Below, piece by piece: positions 7,972 to 14,545 of a DNA stretch of 25,070 nt. The stretch is taken from positions 1-25,070 of the forward strand of contig JAFLZI010000006.1 of the NCBI GenBank assembly GCA_029785625.1. The letters run 5' to 3'. The stretch comes from Nitrososphaerota archaeon. GTDB taxonomy: Archaea > Thermoproteota > Nitrososphaeria > Nitrososphaerales > UBA183. The notes under the pieces were generated by a model that saw nothing but the letters and a program-made list of their open reading frames with translations, ran no database searches and was not told the DNA's origin. A program made the translations under genes and the position numbers. The stretch's first letter is position 1; the number at the start of each line of letters is the position of its first letter.

Positions 7972-9680
7972 CCGAATCGTTGGGAGAGGAGGAGCTGGCC
8001 GCCGTCGAGAAGGCGGCCCTGGTGAACGCAGCCAGGCACGGCGGGAAGGCCGAGGTTGGGGCCATCGTAGGGAGGGTCTTGGCCGAGCACCCGGAGCTCA
8101 GGACCAATGCCGGGCTGGTCGCAAAGGAGGCCGCAGCCGCAGCCAGGAGGGTCAACGCGCTCAGCGCGGAAGAGCAGGGGAGGCTCGTCGCCGAGAGGTA
8201 CCCCGAGGAAGCCGCGCCGCCGGAGAAGCACGGGAGGGTGGGGCTCCCGGCGCTCCCCAACGCCGTGAAGGGCAAGACGGCCTTCCGGCTCCCCCCAGAG
8301 CCCTCCGGCTACATGACCGTGGGGCACGCCATGGCCTTCACCATCAACTACCTGTACAAGGAGCAGTACGACGGCGAGCTCTGGCTGCGCTTCGAGGACA
8401 CCAACCCGAGGAAGGTCCTCCCTCAGTACTACGACAGCTTCCGCCGGGGGGTCGCCTGGCTTTCGATAGAGTACGACCACGAGAAGAACGTGTCGGACGA
8501 CATGGACGTCATCTATGAAGCAGGGAGGAAGCTTCTGGAGCGAGGGATGGCCTACGCCTGCTCCTGCGACGAGGCGAAGGTGAAGAAGCTCCGGTTCGAA
8601 GGGACCCCCTGCGAGCACAGAGATAGCTCGGTAGAGTCGAACCTGAAGGTCTGGGAAGAGCTCCTGGCAAGGAGCCACGGGGAGGGGACCTACGTCATCA
8701 GGTTCAAGGGGGACATGGTGAGCCCGAACTACTCCCTGAGGGACACCAACCTCTTCAGGGTCATATCGCACCCGCACCCTCTCACGGGGGACAGGTACAC
8801 CCTTTGGCCGACCTACGACCTGGCCAACGCCGTGGAGGACGAGATCTGCGGCATAACCCACGTCCTTAGGAGCTCCGAGTTCCGCAACGAGCTCCAGCAG
8901 CTCATCCGGGATGCGCTGGGCTTCAGGCGCATCGAGGTCATCCAGTTCTCGAGGTTCAACTTCAAGGGGACGCCGGTGTCCAAGAGGCTGCTCCGCCCCC
9001 TCGTCGAGAAGAAGGTCGTGTCGGGCTGGGACGACCCTCGGATGCCGACGGTCGACGGCCTCAGGAGGCGAGGCATCATCCCCCAGGCCATCAGGGAGTT
9101 CACCCTCCAGGTCGGGTACACGAAGACCGAGCACGAATACGACTGGAGCATACTCCTATCTGTCAACAGGAAGCTCCTCGACCCCCTCTCGAAGCGGGTC
9201 TTCTTCGTCCCGGAGCCTGTGAGGCTGCAGGTGGCAGGCGCGCCGAGGAAGGCGGTGACCCTCCCCTTCCACCCCCAGAGGGACCTGGGCGCCCGGACGG
9301 TCGAAGCAGCGGGAGAGTTCTACGTGCCCTCGGCCGACATCAGGGGTCTGAAGAAGGGGGCGGTCTTCAGGCTCATGGATCTCTACAACGTCAGGCTGAC
9401 GGCCGACTGGCCCTCCCCGGAGGCTGAGTACGCCGGAGACGAGCTCGTCCCCGACTCGAAGAAGCTCCAGTGGGTCACAGGCTCGCACGGGGAGGCGAAG
9501 GTCACCGTCCCGGGGGAGCTCTTCTTGGAGGGGGACGTCTACAACACGGACAGCCTCAAGGAGGTGGCGGGATACGCCGAAGATTCTGCCTCTGGCCTCT
9601 CCGTCGGGGACATCGTCCAGTTCCCCAGGTTCGGCTTCTGCAGGCTCGACTCCCCGGGGCGGTTCATCCTTGCAGGATGA
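7965..9680 (+). CDS. gltX: Glutamyl-tRNA synthetase, archaeal type
   Basis: Class I aminoacyl-tRNA synthetase charging tRNA-Glu, and tRNA-Gln for later amidation in archaea. The 571 residues include a helical N-terminal region (1-100) typical of archaeal enzymes, LPPEPSGYMTVGHAMAF at 109-125 as the HIGH element, WLRFEDTNPRK (140-150), TYDLANAVEDEICGITHVLR (283-302), and GTPVSKR (335-341) as the KMSKS element. The anticodon-binding beta barrels lie after residue 400. HIGH is changed to TVGH, keeping only the GH pair. ATG 7965 overlaps the end of the GGPP synthase gene. It is the last gene of the long plus-strand run. Confidence 0.94.
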   Translation: MVAESLGEEELAAVEKAALVNAARHGGKAEVGAIVGRVLAEHPELRTNAGLVAKEAAAAARRVNALSAEEQGRLVAERYPEEAAPPEKHGRVGLPALPNAVKGKTAFRLPPEPSGYMTVGHAMAFTINYLYKEQYDGELWLRFEDTNPRKVLPQYYDSFRRGVAWLSIEYDHEKNVSDDMDVIYEAGRKLLERGMAYACSCDEAKVKKLRFEGTPCEHRDSSVESNLKVWEELLARSHGEGTYVIRFKGDMVSPNYSLRDTNLFRVISHPHPLTGDRYTLWPTYDLANAVEDEICGITHVLRSSEFRNELQQLIRDALGFRRIEVIQFSRFNFKGTPVSKRLLRPLVEKKVVSGWDDPRMPTVDGLRRRGIIPQAIREFTLQVGYTKTEHEYDWSILLSVNRKLLDPLSKRVFFVPEPVRLQVAGAPRKAVTLPFHPQRDLGARTVEAAGEFYVPSADIRGLKKGAVFRLMDLYNVRLTADWPSPEAEYAGDELVPDSKKLQWVTGSHGEAKVTVPGELFLEGDVYNTDSLKEVAGYAEDSASGLSVGDIVQFPRFGFCRLDSPGRFILAG

Positions 9681-9709
9681 GCCGCTGAAAAGACTTCGAC
9701 GGCCAACCG

Positions 9710-9717
9710 TTTATATG
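9710..9717 (+). promoter_or_regulatory. TATA box for L7Ae-eS28
   Basis: TTTATATG is centred 38 bases before the L7Ae ATG, giving a predicted start near 9740 and a leader of about 12 bases. It is the only AT-rich stretch in the 71-base spacer after gltX and marks a new transcript. Confidence 0.65.
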
Positions 9718-9751
9718 CTGGCCGAAACTGGGCCGCCTGGGAGATTGTGAG

Positions 9752-10138
9752 ATGACCCCAGACAAGAAGCCTTACTACATCAAGTTCGAGACACCAAAGG
9801 AGGTCTCCGAGGCAGCCTACGAGGTCCTGAGGCAGGCGTCCAGGACCGGCAAGGTCCGCAAGGGGACCAACGAGTCGACAAAGGCCATCGAGAGGGGGCT
9901 GGCCAAGCTTGTGGTGATAGCCGAGGACGTCACCCCGCCTGAGGTGGTCGCCCACCTGCCCATCCTCTGCGACGAGAGGAAGATCCCCTATGTCTTCGTG
10001 CCTTCCAAGGACCAGATCGGCCCGGCCATCGGCATAGACGTCTCCACAGCCGCCGCGGCGGTCCTGGAGGCCGGCGAAGGCTCACAGATACTGGAGCAGG
10101 TCACGCAGGAGCTTTCGAGGCTGAAGAAGGCCGCATGA
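9752..10138 (+). CDS. rpl7ae: 50S ribosomal protein L7Ae (K-turn-binding protein)
   Basis: Binds kink-turn RNA in 23S rRNA, box C/D and H/ACA guide RNAs and archaeal RNase P. The 128 residues show the L7Ae/L30e fold signatures [30 protein letters not shown] (about residues 35-65, two contiguous pieces) and [16 protein letters not shown]. The start is the ATG at 9752, just downstream of a TATA box, and the 3' end overlaps eS28 by ATGA. In most archaea the cluster continues directly with eL24, NDK and IF-2; here about 4 kb intervenes. Confidence 0.96.
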   Translation: MTPDKKPYYIKFETPKEVSEAAYEVLRQASRTGKVRKGTNESTKAIERGLAKLVVIAEDVTPPEVVAHLPILCDERKIPYVFVPSKDQIGPAIGIDVSTAAAAVLEAGEGSQILEQVTQELSRLKKAA

Positions 10139-10353
10139 GCAGCAGGAAAGAAGTAGAGACACTCACCCCCGCCGAAATAGTCCAGATCGTGGGACGGACC
10201 GGGGTGGCGGGCGAGATTACCCAGGTCAGAGTCAAGATTCTGGAAGGGAAGGAGAAGGGGCGCATCCTGACTAGGAACGTGAAGGGGCCGATCCGGCTGG
10301 CCGACGTGTTGATCCTCAGAGAGACCGAAAGAGAAGCAAGGAAGCTAAAGTAG
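10135..10353 (+). CDS. rps28e: 30S ribosomal protein eS28
   Basis: Small beta-barrel ribosomal protein near the mRNA exit channel. The 72 residues contain the family core [34 protein letters not shown] (residues 18-51, typical in order and spacing) and end [16 protein letters not shown], the standard C-terminus. ATG 10135 overlaps the L7Ae stop. It is followed by a 269-base non-coding stretch and then by genes foreign to this cluster. No obvious poly-T terminator follows. Confidence 0.95.
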   Translation: MSSRKEVETLTPAEIVQIVGRTGVAGEITQVRVKILEGKEKGRILTRNVKGPIRLADVLILRETEREARKLK

Positions 10354-10622
10354 GCTTCTGCCCGTCGATCTCCAGCCGGTTCATCAAATTTCCGCTTGTC
10401 AGCGCCCTGTCCTTGCATAGGGCTCCTTTGAGAACTGGCACGCCGCCAGGATGGCTGGCGTTCCGCGGAGCTTCATCCGCGCCTTGATCCAGGGGGCGCC
10501 AAGACGCAGCCCGATCTCGAGCGGTTCATCCCCTCTCCGGAAGGGGTCCGCTGTCCCAGCCTCCAGTCCACGAGCGATTGAACGGAGCGAATCCCGCCTC
10601 CGCGGAGCGGCGGCGCTTCCCC
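10354..10622. other. GC-rich intergenic region with several hairpins, possible structured RNA or terminators
   Basis: This is the gap between convergent eS28 and the vWA gene. I see at least four inverted repeats: CGCCAG/CTGGCG (10444-10460, loop of 5), CGCGGA/TCCGCG (10464-10481, loop of 6), a two-part stem AGCGG-CCCCT with AGGGG-CCGCT (10520-10552), and a palindrome CTCCGCGGAG (10598-10607). I could not match tRNA box A/B patterns, RNase P RNA or the SRP RNA apical motif. Short open frames exist on both strands but lack a convincing start. It could be bidirectional termination or an unrecognised RNA. Confidence 0.35.
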
Positions 10623-11198
10623 TTAGCTTCTGATGGTCTTCGCAAAGTCCGCCAGATTGTGGGGCCTCGTGTACGACCCTCCGGTGAGGGTGGCGATGTC
10701 CCTGAGCTCCTTCGAAGCCTCGTTGGAGAGCTCTATCACGTCCAACCCGACCGGGGAGCCCTTCAGGTACTCGGCTATGGTCTTGACCGGTTCCCGGTCG
10801 TTCCCGCCGTCGCTGATCAGCTTGATGACCTTCTTTCCCCTGATGGATTCCGACACGTTCTCGATGCTGTACCTGACCGCGTCCACCAGGGGGCTCCCCC
10901 CTTTGCACTGCATCTCTTCCAAGCGGTACAGCTCGAGCGAGGCCGGAGCAGGGTTCAGAGGGACGACCACCTCAATCTGCGTGGAGCCGGGGGTCCCCAG
11001 CAGCCTGTAGAACGACACCCCCATCCTCGTTGGCCAGGGGAAATAGGAGACCGGCCAGTGCTCCGCGACGTAGTCGAACAGCCCTGTCTTGACCATCTTC
11101 ATCTTGCTCATCCCTGAGGAGTGCATCTTCCCTCCCATGCTCCTCGAGCCGTCTATGATGAAGAGCAGGTCGGTCGCGTTGGACTCGTCGTAGCTCAA
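10623..11198 (-). CDS. Small von Willebrand factor A (vWA) domain protein
   Basis: A single vWA domain of 191 residues with no signal peptide or membrane segment, so probably cytoplasmic. The metal-ion-dependent adhesion site is complete: DGSRS (Asp16, Ser18, Ser20), GGSPL with Ser102 at the usual Thr position, and SDGG with Asp130. Such domains bind partner proteins through Mg2+ and often work beside ATPases or GTPases. The start is TTG 11198, with GGAGA about 8 bases upstream. It is divergent from the tubulin-family gene with only 58 bases between them, so the two may share a promoter region. The target is unknown; action on the tubulin or its partners is a guess from position. Confidence 0.85.
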   Translation of the reverse strand: MSYDESNATDLLFIIDGSRSMGGKMHSSGMSKMKMVKTGLFDYVAEHWPVSYFPWPTRMGVSFYRLLGTPGSTQIEVVVPLNPAPASLELYRLEEMQCKGGSPLVDAVRYSIENVSESIRGKKVIKLISDGGNDREPVKTIAEYLKGSPVGLDVIELSNEASKELRDIATLTGGSYTRPHNLADFAKTIRS

Positions 11199-11224
11199 TC
11201 TCGTCTCTCCACGAACCTGACAAA

Positions 11225-11236
11225 CGTATAAAAAAG
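11225..11236. promoter_or_regulatory. Shared TATA-like element between vWA and tubulin genes
   Basis: The stretch CGTATAAAAAAG reads as a TATA box on the minus strand (TTTTTTATA, start site expected near 11203, just before the vWA TTG) and as TATAAAA on the plus strand (start site expected near 11257, at the tubulin TTG). GGAGGTGA at 11245-11252 is a near-perfect archaeal ribosome binding site 4 bases before TTG 11257. Confidence 0.55.
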
Positions 11237-11256
11237 ATGGGATGGGAGGTGAATCG

Positions 11257-12621
11257 TTGGCGTTCAGGATCGCGAATCAAGCGCCGCTCGCTCCCAATCC
11301 GGTGATCATGGCCTGCATGGGCCACGCCGGGGTTGGAATCGGCGCTGAAGCATACCGCTGGGTTCTGATCGACGTGGGCGCTGACCCCACCGCCCCGACC
11401 TTGAAGGGGGAGAAGCAGCAGCTGGAGGTCCTGCGGCGGTACGGGAGTACGATACTCAGGTTCGGCGCCTCCCTCCGCAGGGGGGAGACCCCCCTGGTGC
11501 CGAGGGCGCTGCTCGTGGACCTCGACCCGCGCTCGGCCAACCTAATCCTGCAATCCTATCCGCAGCTCTTCGCCATGAAGGACAAGCACGCCGTCTACGG
11601 CCTGGGCGGGGCGGCGAGGAACTGGGCCGAAGGGAGGAGCAGGTTCAGGAACGAGATCGTAGGGAAGCAGGACATCGCGTCGAGGATACAGGCGATCTCC
11701 CCCGAGCCGGTGAGGGGGTTCATAGTCCCGTTCAGCATGGGCGGAGGGACAGGCGGCTCCTTCTCTTCGGAGTTCATGGCCTACGTGAAGGGGAGCAACA
11801 CCCTCGGCCAGGCGACGATAGCTACATTCGGCGTTCTCCCAGAGTTCGGGTGGGACCCGGTAATCTACGGCCCGGCTCACATCAGCATAGTTCTCAACCT
11901 CGCCTACCAGATCAAGTATTCAGACGCTCCAGTGCTGATGGACAACAAGGAGCTGCGTTTCCAGGCCGACAGGCTGAAGGGCATGCTCGACGCGAGGTCT
12001 TCAATCGTGGACGAACTCCCGAAGCAGATACGCGTCGGCTGGCACGACTACAGGAACAAGAACCTGCTGGCCGCTCACGTGATCGCCGAGTTCATGGACT
12101 CGTTCATCCGGGAGACGGAGTGGGACATGTCCAACTACAGGACCTGGCTGGCGGCGAGCAAGCCGAAGTTCGTGGTCCCATGGCTCATACCCCTGGCCCC
12201 CAAGGGGGGCTCTGACGTAAAGTCCATCGAGGCCGCCATGGACGAGGGGAACGACGGGGTCCTCTTCGACCTCGAACAGGAGGGGGAGGTTGAGAAGGGG
12301 AAGACTGACTCCGCCTGCGTCCTGATCAAGGCCGCCGGGAGCGTGGGGGCCGAGGAGAGGGAGTTCTTCAAGAAGATACTCAACGAGAAGTACGGCATCC
12401 AAGACAAGCGCGTGATATTCATCAAGATCCCCACCATGCCCGCGGAGCCCGCCTCGGCCCTCGTCCTGCTCAACGTCAAGGGGGTCGGGAAGAAGCTCCT
12501 CCCCATAGTCACGGAGGCAGAGGATGCCTGGGACTCTTACAAGGACGAGTATCAGAACAAGAACCTGACGCACGAGGAGTTCAAGAAGGCGGTAATCGAA
12601 GTCTCAAGCCACTTGGGGTAG
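11257..12621 (+). CDS. Tubulin-family GTPase (artubulin-like)
   Basis: The 454 residues follow eukaryotic tubulin rather than FtsZ in loop order and length. MGHAGVGIGAEAYRW (21-35) matches the T1 GQxGxQIGxxxW element. PRALLVDLDP (82-91) matches PRAVLVDLEP. YGLGGAARNWAEG (114-126) matches T3 GAGNNWAKG. SMGGGTGGS (160-168) is the T4 phosphate-binding signature, ATFGVLPEF matches NTFSVVPSP before T5, and MDNKEL (228-233) matches the base-binding DNEAL. IPLAP follows where tubulin has MPGFAPL, and TEAEDAWDSYKDEYQ resembles the C-terminal helix. The T7 catalytic NxDxxE/K motif is not evident around EWDMSNYRTW (288-297), and there is no acidic tail. TTG 11257 has an ideal ribosome binding site; ATG 11242 or 11308 are alternatives. 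Filament formation is inferred from the family. Confidence 0.9.
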   Translation: MAFRIANQAPLAPNPVIMACMGHAGVGIGAEAYRWVLIDVGADPTAPTLKGEKQQLEVLRRYGSTILRFGASLRRGETPLVPRALLVDLDPRSANLILQSYPQLFAMKDKHAVYGLGGAARNWAEGRSRFRNEIVGKQDIASRIQAISPEPVRGFIVPFSMGGGTGGSFSSEFMAYVKGSNTLGQATIATFGVLPEFGWDPVIYGPAHISIVLNLAYQIKYSDAPVLMDNKELRFQADRLKGMLDARSSIVDELPKQIRVGWHDYRNKNLLAAHVIAEFMDSFIRETEWDMSNYRTWLAASKPKFVVPWLIPLAPKGGSDVKSIEAAMDEGNDGVLFDLEQEGEVEKGKTDSACVLIKAAGSVGAEEREFFKKILNEKYGIQDKRVIFIKIPTMPAEPASALVLLNVKGVGKKLLPIVTEAEDAWDSYKDEYQNKNLTHEEFKKAVIEVSSHLG

Positions 12622-12626
12622 AGGAA

Positions 12627-13163
12627 ATGAACCTCACAGAACTGGAGGTAGCAGCCGGAAGGCTGTTGGAGGAGCAGAAGAGGCTCCGGACCATCGACAG
12701 CGAGCTGGAGACGCTGTCGCAGGAGATCAAACAGGACCCGAAGAGGAACGAGAAGGACCAGGCTTTCTACGCCCTGATCGGCCTCGACTGGTCCGACCCC
12801 GGACACCAGGACAGGGCCGCAGCCCTCAAGAGGGAGCGGGATGACGTCCTGAAGGCGATCGGAGAAGTCAAGGGCCAGATGCTGCAGGGGCTCAGGTCCG
12901 GACGGCTCATCGTCCCCCTGGACCCCACCCCCGCCTCAGGAGGGGGCGCTTTCACCTTCAAGTTCAGGTCAGGCGCGACCTTCCCAAAGTCGGTCGAGGG
13001 CATCTCATCGATGCTGGGCATCAGGGCACCACTCAGGATGGGGGACGTGAGCATCTTCGACGACAAGGTCGTCGTGGAAGAGTCCGACGAGTACTTCTCC
13101 AAGAAGAAGGTGGTGGAGGCCTTCGAGGACCTGAGGAAGGCAGTGGCGCGGAAGCTCTCCTAG
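12627..13163 (+). CDS. Coiled-coil protein of unknown function, downstream of tubulin
   Basis: I do not recognise the family. The 178 residues split in two. Residues 1-92 are strongly helical and charged, with heptad-like leucines (LTELEVAAGRLLEEQKRL, IDSELETLSQEI, then AAALKRERDDVLKAIGEVK), broken by FYALIGLDWSDPGH near 47-60. Residues 93-178 hold a Pro/Gly linker (LDPTPASGGGAFTF) and a mixed domain ending in the helix KKKVVEAFEDLRKAVARKL. No signal peptide or membrane segment is seen. ATG 12627 lies 5 bases after the tubulin stop with GAGGAA in front, so it is almost certainly in the same operon. A role as tubulin partner is inferred from position only. Confidence 0.75.
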   Translation: MNLTELEVAAGRLLEEQKRLRTIDSELETLSQEIKQDPKRNEKDQAFYALIGLDWSDPGHQDRAAALKRERDDVLKAIGEVKGQMLQGLRSGRLIVPLDPTPASGGGAFTFKFRSGATFPKSVEGISSMLGIRAPLRMGDVSIFDDKVVVEESDEYFSKKKVVEAFEDLRKAVARKLS

Positions 13164-13205
13164 ACGAAGGCCGAGAATGCCTCTCCAAGAATCCAGGGCC
13201 CGCGG

Positions 13206-14150
13206 GTGGCAGGAACCATGTCAGCCGTAAAGCGGATCACCGGCTTCTTCGACAGGGTCAAGGCCCCCCTGAGCAAGATCTCTGGGTCGGACTCCACCAA
13301 GGACGAGGAGCTGATACTCGCGGTCATCCAGCGCATCGAGGTCGACGGCGAGGACGCCACGGTCCCCGCCACCTTCGAGGACCGGGACGCGGTCTACAGG
13401 CGGCTGATGCTGCGCCTCGACTGGCAGCTCAAGAACTCAGGGTTGACCCCCGAAGAGCTCCTCAGGTCCTATCCATACGAAGCGAAGTCCCTCCTCATCT
13501 TCAAGTCCTACGAAAAGACGAAGAAGAAGAAGGACTCGGTGATATTCAAGGACAGGCTGATCGAGAAGGGGTTCAAGCCGATCCAGCCTGGCGTCTGGAT
13601 CCTCCCTCCGACTAGGACCCCTCCGGGCCTCGACTCCCAGGACGCGCTCAGGCTCTGGTTCAGGCAGAACCTTGCGAAGCAGGTGCCGAAGACCGTCGAC
13701 TACGTCTTCCCGTTCATCGCCTCAGTCGACCTGAAGAAGATGGTCTCGGAGAGGCGGGGGATCAGGAAGATGCCGACGGCCAGGACCCTGTTCGGGGCGC
13801 TCTCCCTGGAGGAGGTGGCCCCACCCAGCCATCTCTACGCCGCCATGGCGGCGAAGGGGAGGTCAGTCAGGGAGATCATACTATCAGGGGACGTCCCTCT
13901 GCTGTCCAGCGCCTTCGCAGACAGGAAGGAGCTCGAGGCGATACAGGCGAACGAGCTGGAGATCGGGGTGAGGCTGCGCCACGCCACAGGCTCGCCGGCC
14001 GTCAACCTAGAGGACCTGGCGAACCTGGGACCGGAGACCGTGGCGAAGGCCGTAGAGGGGTTCGTCCCGCACCCCAAGGACTTTGGTCAGAGGCTCATCG
14101 TCGAGGCGCAGCACTGGATGAGGCTCCTCGGCGGGACTGTCCCGACCTGA
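13206..14150 (+). CDS. Hypothetical protein, third gene of the tubulin operon
   Basis: I recognise no domain. The 314 residues (GTG 13206; ATG 13218 would give 310) are soluble-looking and rich in charged residues. Visible features are an N-terminal amphipathic stretch (VKRITGFFDRVKAPLSKI), a basic patch YEKTKKKKDS at 102-110, a Pro-rich segment PGVWILPPTRTPPG at 128-141, YVFPFIASVDLKKM near 166-179, and a helical C-terminal half (200-312) with many Leu/Ala/Glu. No catalytic motif, transmembrane helix or zinc site is apparent. It lies 42 bases after the coiled-coil gene on the same strand, with codon use like the ribosomal genes around it. It ends at 14150 before a 209-base spacer. Confidence 0.7.
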   Translation: MAGTMSAVKRITGFFDRVKAPLSKISGSDSTKDEELILAVIQRIEVDGEDATVPATFEDRDAVYRRLMLRLDWQLKNSGLTPEELLRSYPYEAKSLLIFKSYEKTKKKKDSVIFKDRLIEKGFKPIQPGVWILPPTRTPPGLDSQDALRLWFRQNLAKQVPKTVDYVFPFIASVDLKKMVSERRGIRKMPTARTLFGALSLEEVAPPSHLYAAMAAKGRSVREIILSGDVPLLSSAFADRKELEAIQANELEIGVRLRHATGSPAVNLEDLANLGPETVAKAVEGFVPHPKDFGQRLIVEAQHWMRLLGGTVPT

Positions 14151-14306
14151 CAACGAGTCCTATGGTCATCCGCCCGACTGGACCACGTCGAATCGGTTCG
14201 CTCTTTCCGCTTCGTCGCGGGGACCCCCCTGGGTGCGACCGCACACCGGCTCCAGTGCCGCGGGGTCTTGTGTTCGGATTGCCGGCTCGGTTCGGCCGGC
14301 GCCGTC

Positions 14307-14313
14307 TTTATAT
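14307..14313 (+). promoter_or_regulatory. TATA box for eL24-ndk-infB
   Basis: TTTATAT in the 209-base spacer (14151-14359), about 50 bases before the eL24 ATG. It predicts a start near 14337 and a leader of about 23 bases carrying GAGGTG (14342-14347). Just upstream, GCCGGC is repeated in inverted form at 14281-14300 with an 8-base loop, a possible terminator for the tubulin operon. I see no tRNA or other gene in the spacer. Confidence 0.6.
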
Positions 14314-14359
14314 CCAGAGTTTCGAAGGGCACCGAAAGGTCGAGGTGCGGTAGCCTGAA

Positions 14360-14545
14360 ATGTACGTCCCAAAGAAATGCGTCTTCTGTGGTAAAGAGGT
14401 TAGGCTCGGCGCGGGCATCCTCTACGTGAAGGGCGACGGCTCCACCAAGTCCTACTGCTCTTCGAAGTGCAAGATCAACGACCTGAAGCTTGGCCGCGAC
14501 CCGCGCAAGCTGAAGTGGGCAAGGCGGAGGCCAGCCAAGAAGTGA
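14360..14545 (+). CDS. rpl24e: 50S ribosomal protein eL24
   Basis: Small zinc-finger ribosomal protein of the large subunit. The 61 residues carry the TRASH-like zinc motif CVFCGKEV (Cys7, Cys10) and YCSSKCK (Cys33, Cys37), followed by INDLKLGRDPRKLKWARR, all typical of archaeal eL24. It overlaps ndk by GTGA and restarts the standard eL24-NDK-IF2 gene order after the tubulin block. Confidence 0.95.
   Translation: MYVPKKCVFCGKEVRLGAGILYVKGDGSTKSYCSSKCKINDLKLGRDPRKLKWARRRPAKK

Noticed and set aside
7464..9134. Long open frame on the minus strand, about 556 codons, opposite GGPP synthase and gltX
   Set aside because: Its translation is Val/Leu/Arg/Pro-rich with no family pattern, and it mirrors two clear genes. 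Open antisense frames are expected in GC-rich DNA.
10399..10620. Minus-strand reading frame downstream of the vWA gene
   Set aside because: The open part continues into the vWA gene in another frame, and the portion unique to the gap has no start codon with a ribosome binding site until a short Met-initiated fragment near 10470.
10354..10622. tRNA, SRP RNA or RNase P RNA in the hairpin region
   Set aside because: GGTTCATCCCC at 10523 only partly resembles a B box and no T-arm can be folded around it. The CCGGAAGG at 10537 lacks the flanking SRP domain IV bulge sequence. No RNase P conserved regions were found on either strand.
11257..12621. Annotation of the tubulin-like gene as FtsZ or CetZ
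   Set aside because: It has the tubulin-type N-terminus, PRALLVDLDP and NWAEG segments and tubulin-like length, and lacks the FtsZ NxDFAD signature.
14467..14541. Upstream extension of NDK
   Set aside because: It lies entirely on eL24 and does not resemble NDK; GTG 14542 gives the standard length.
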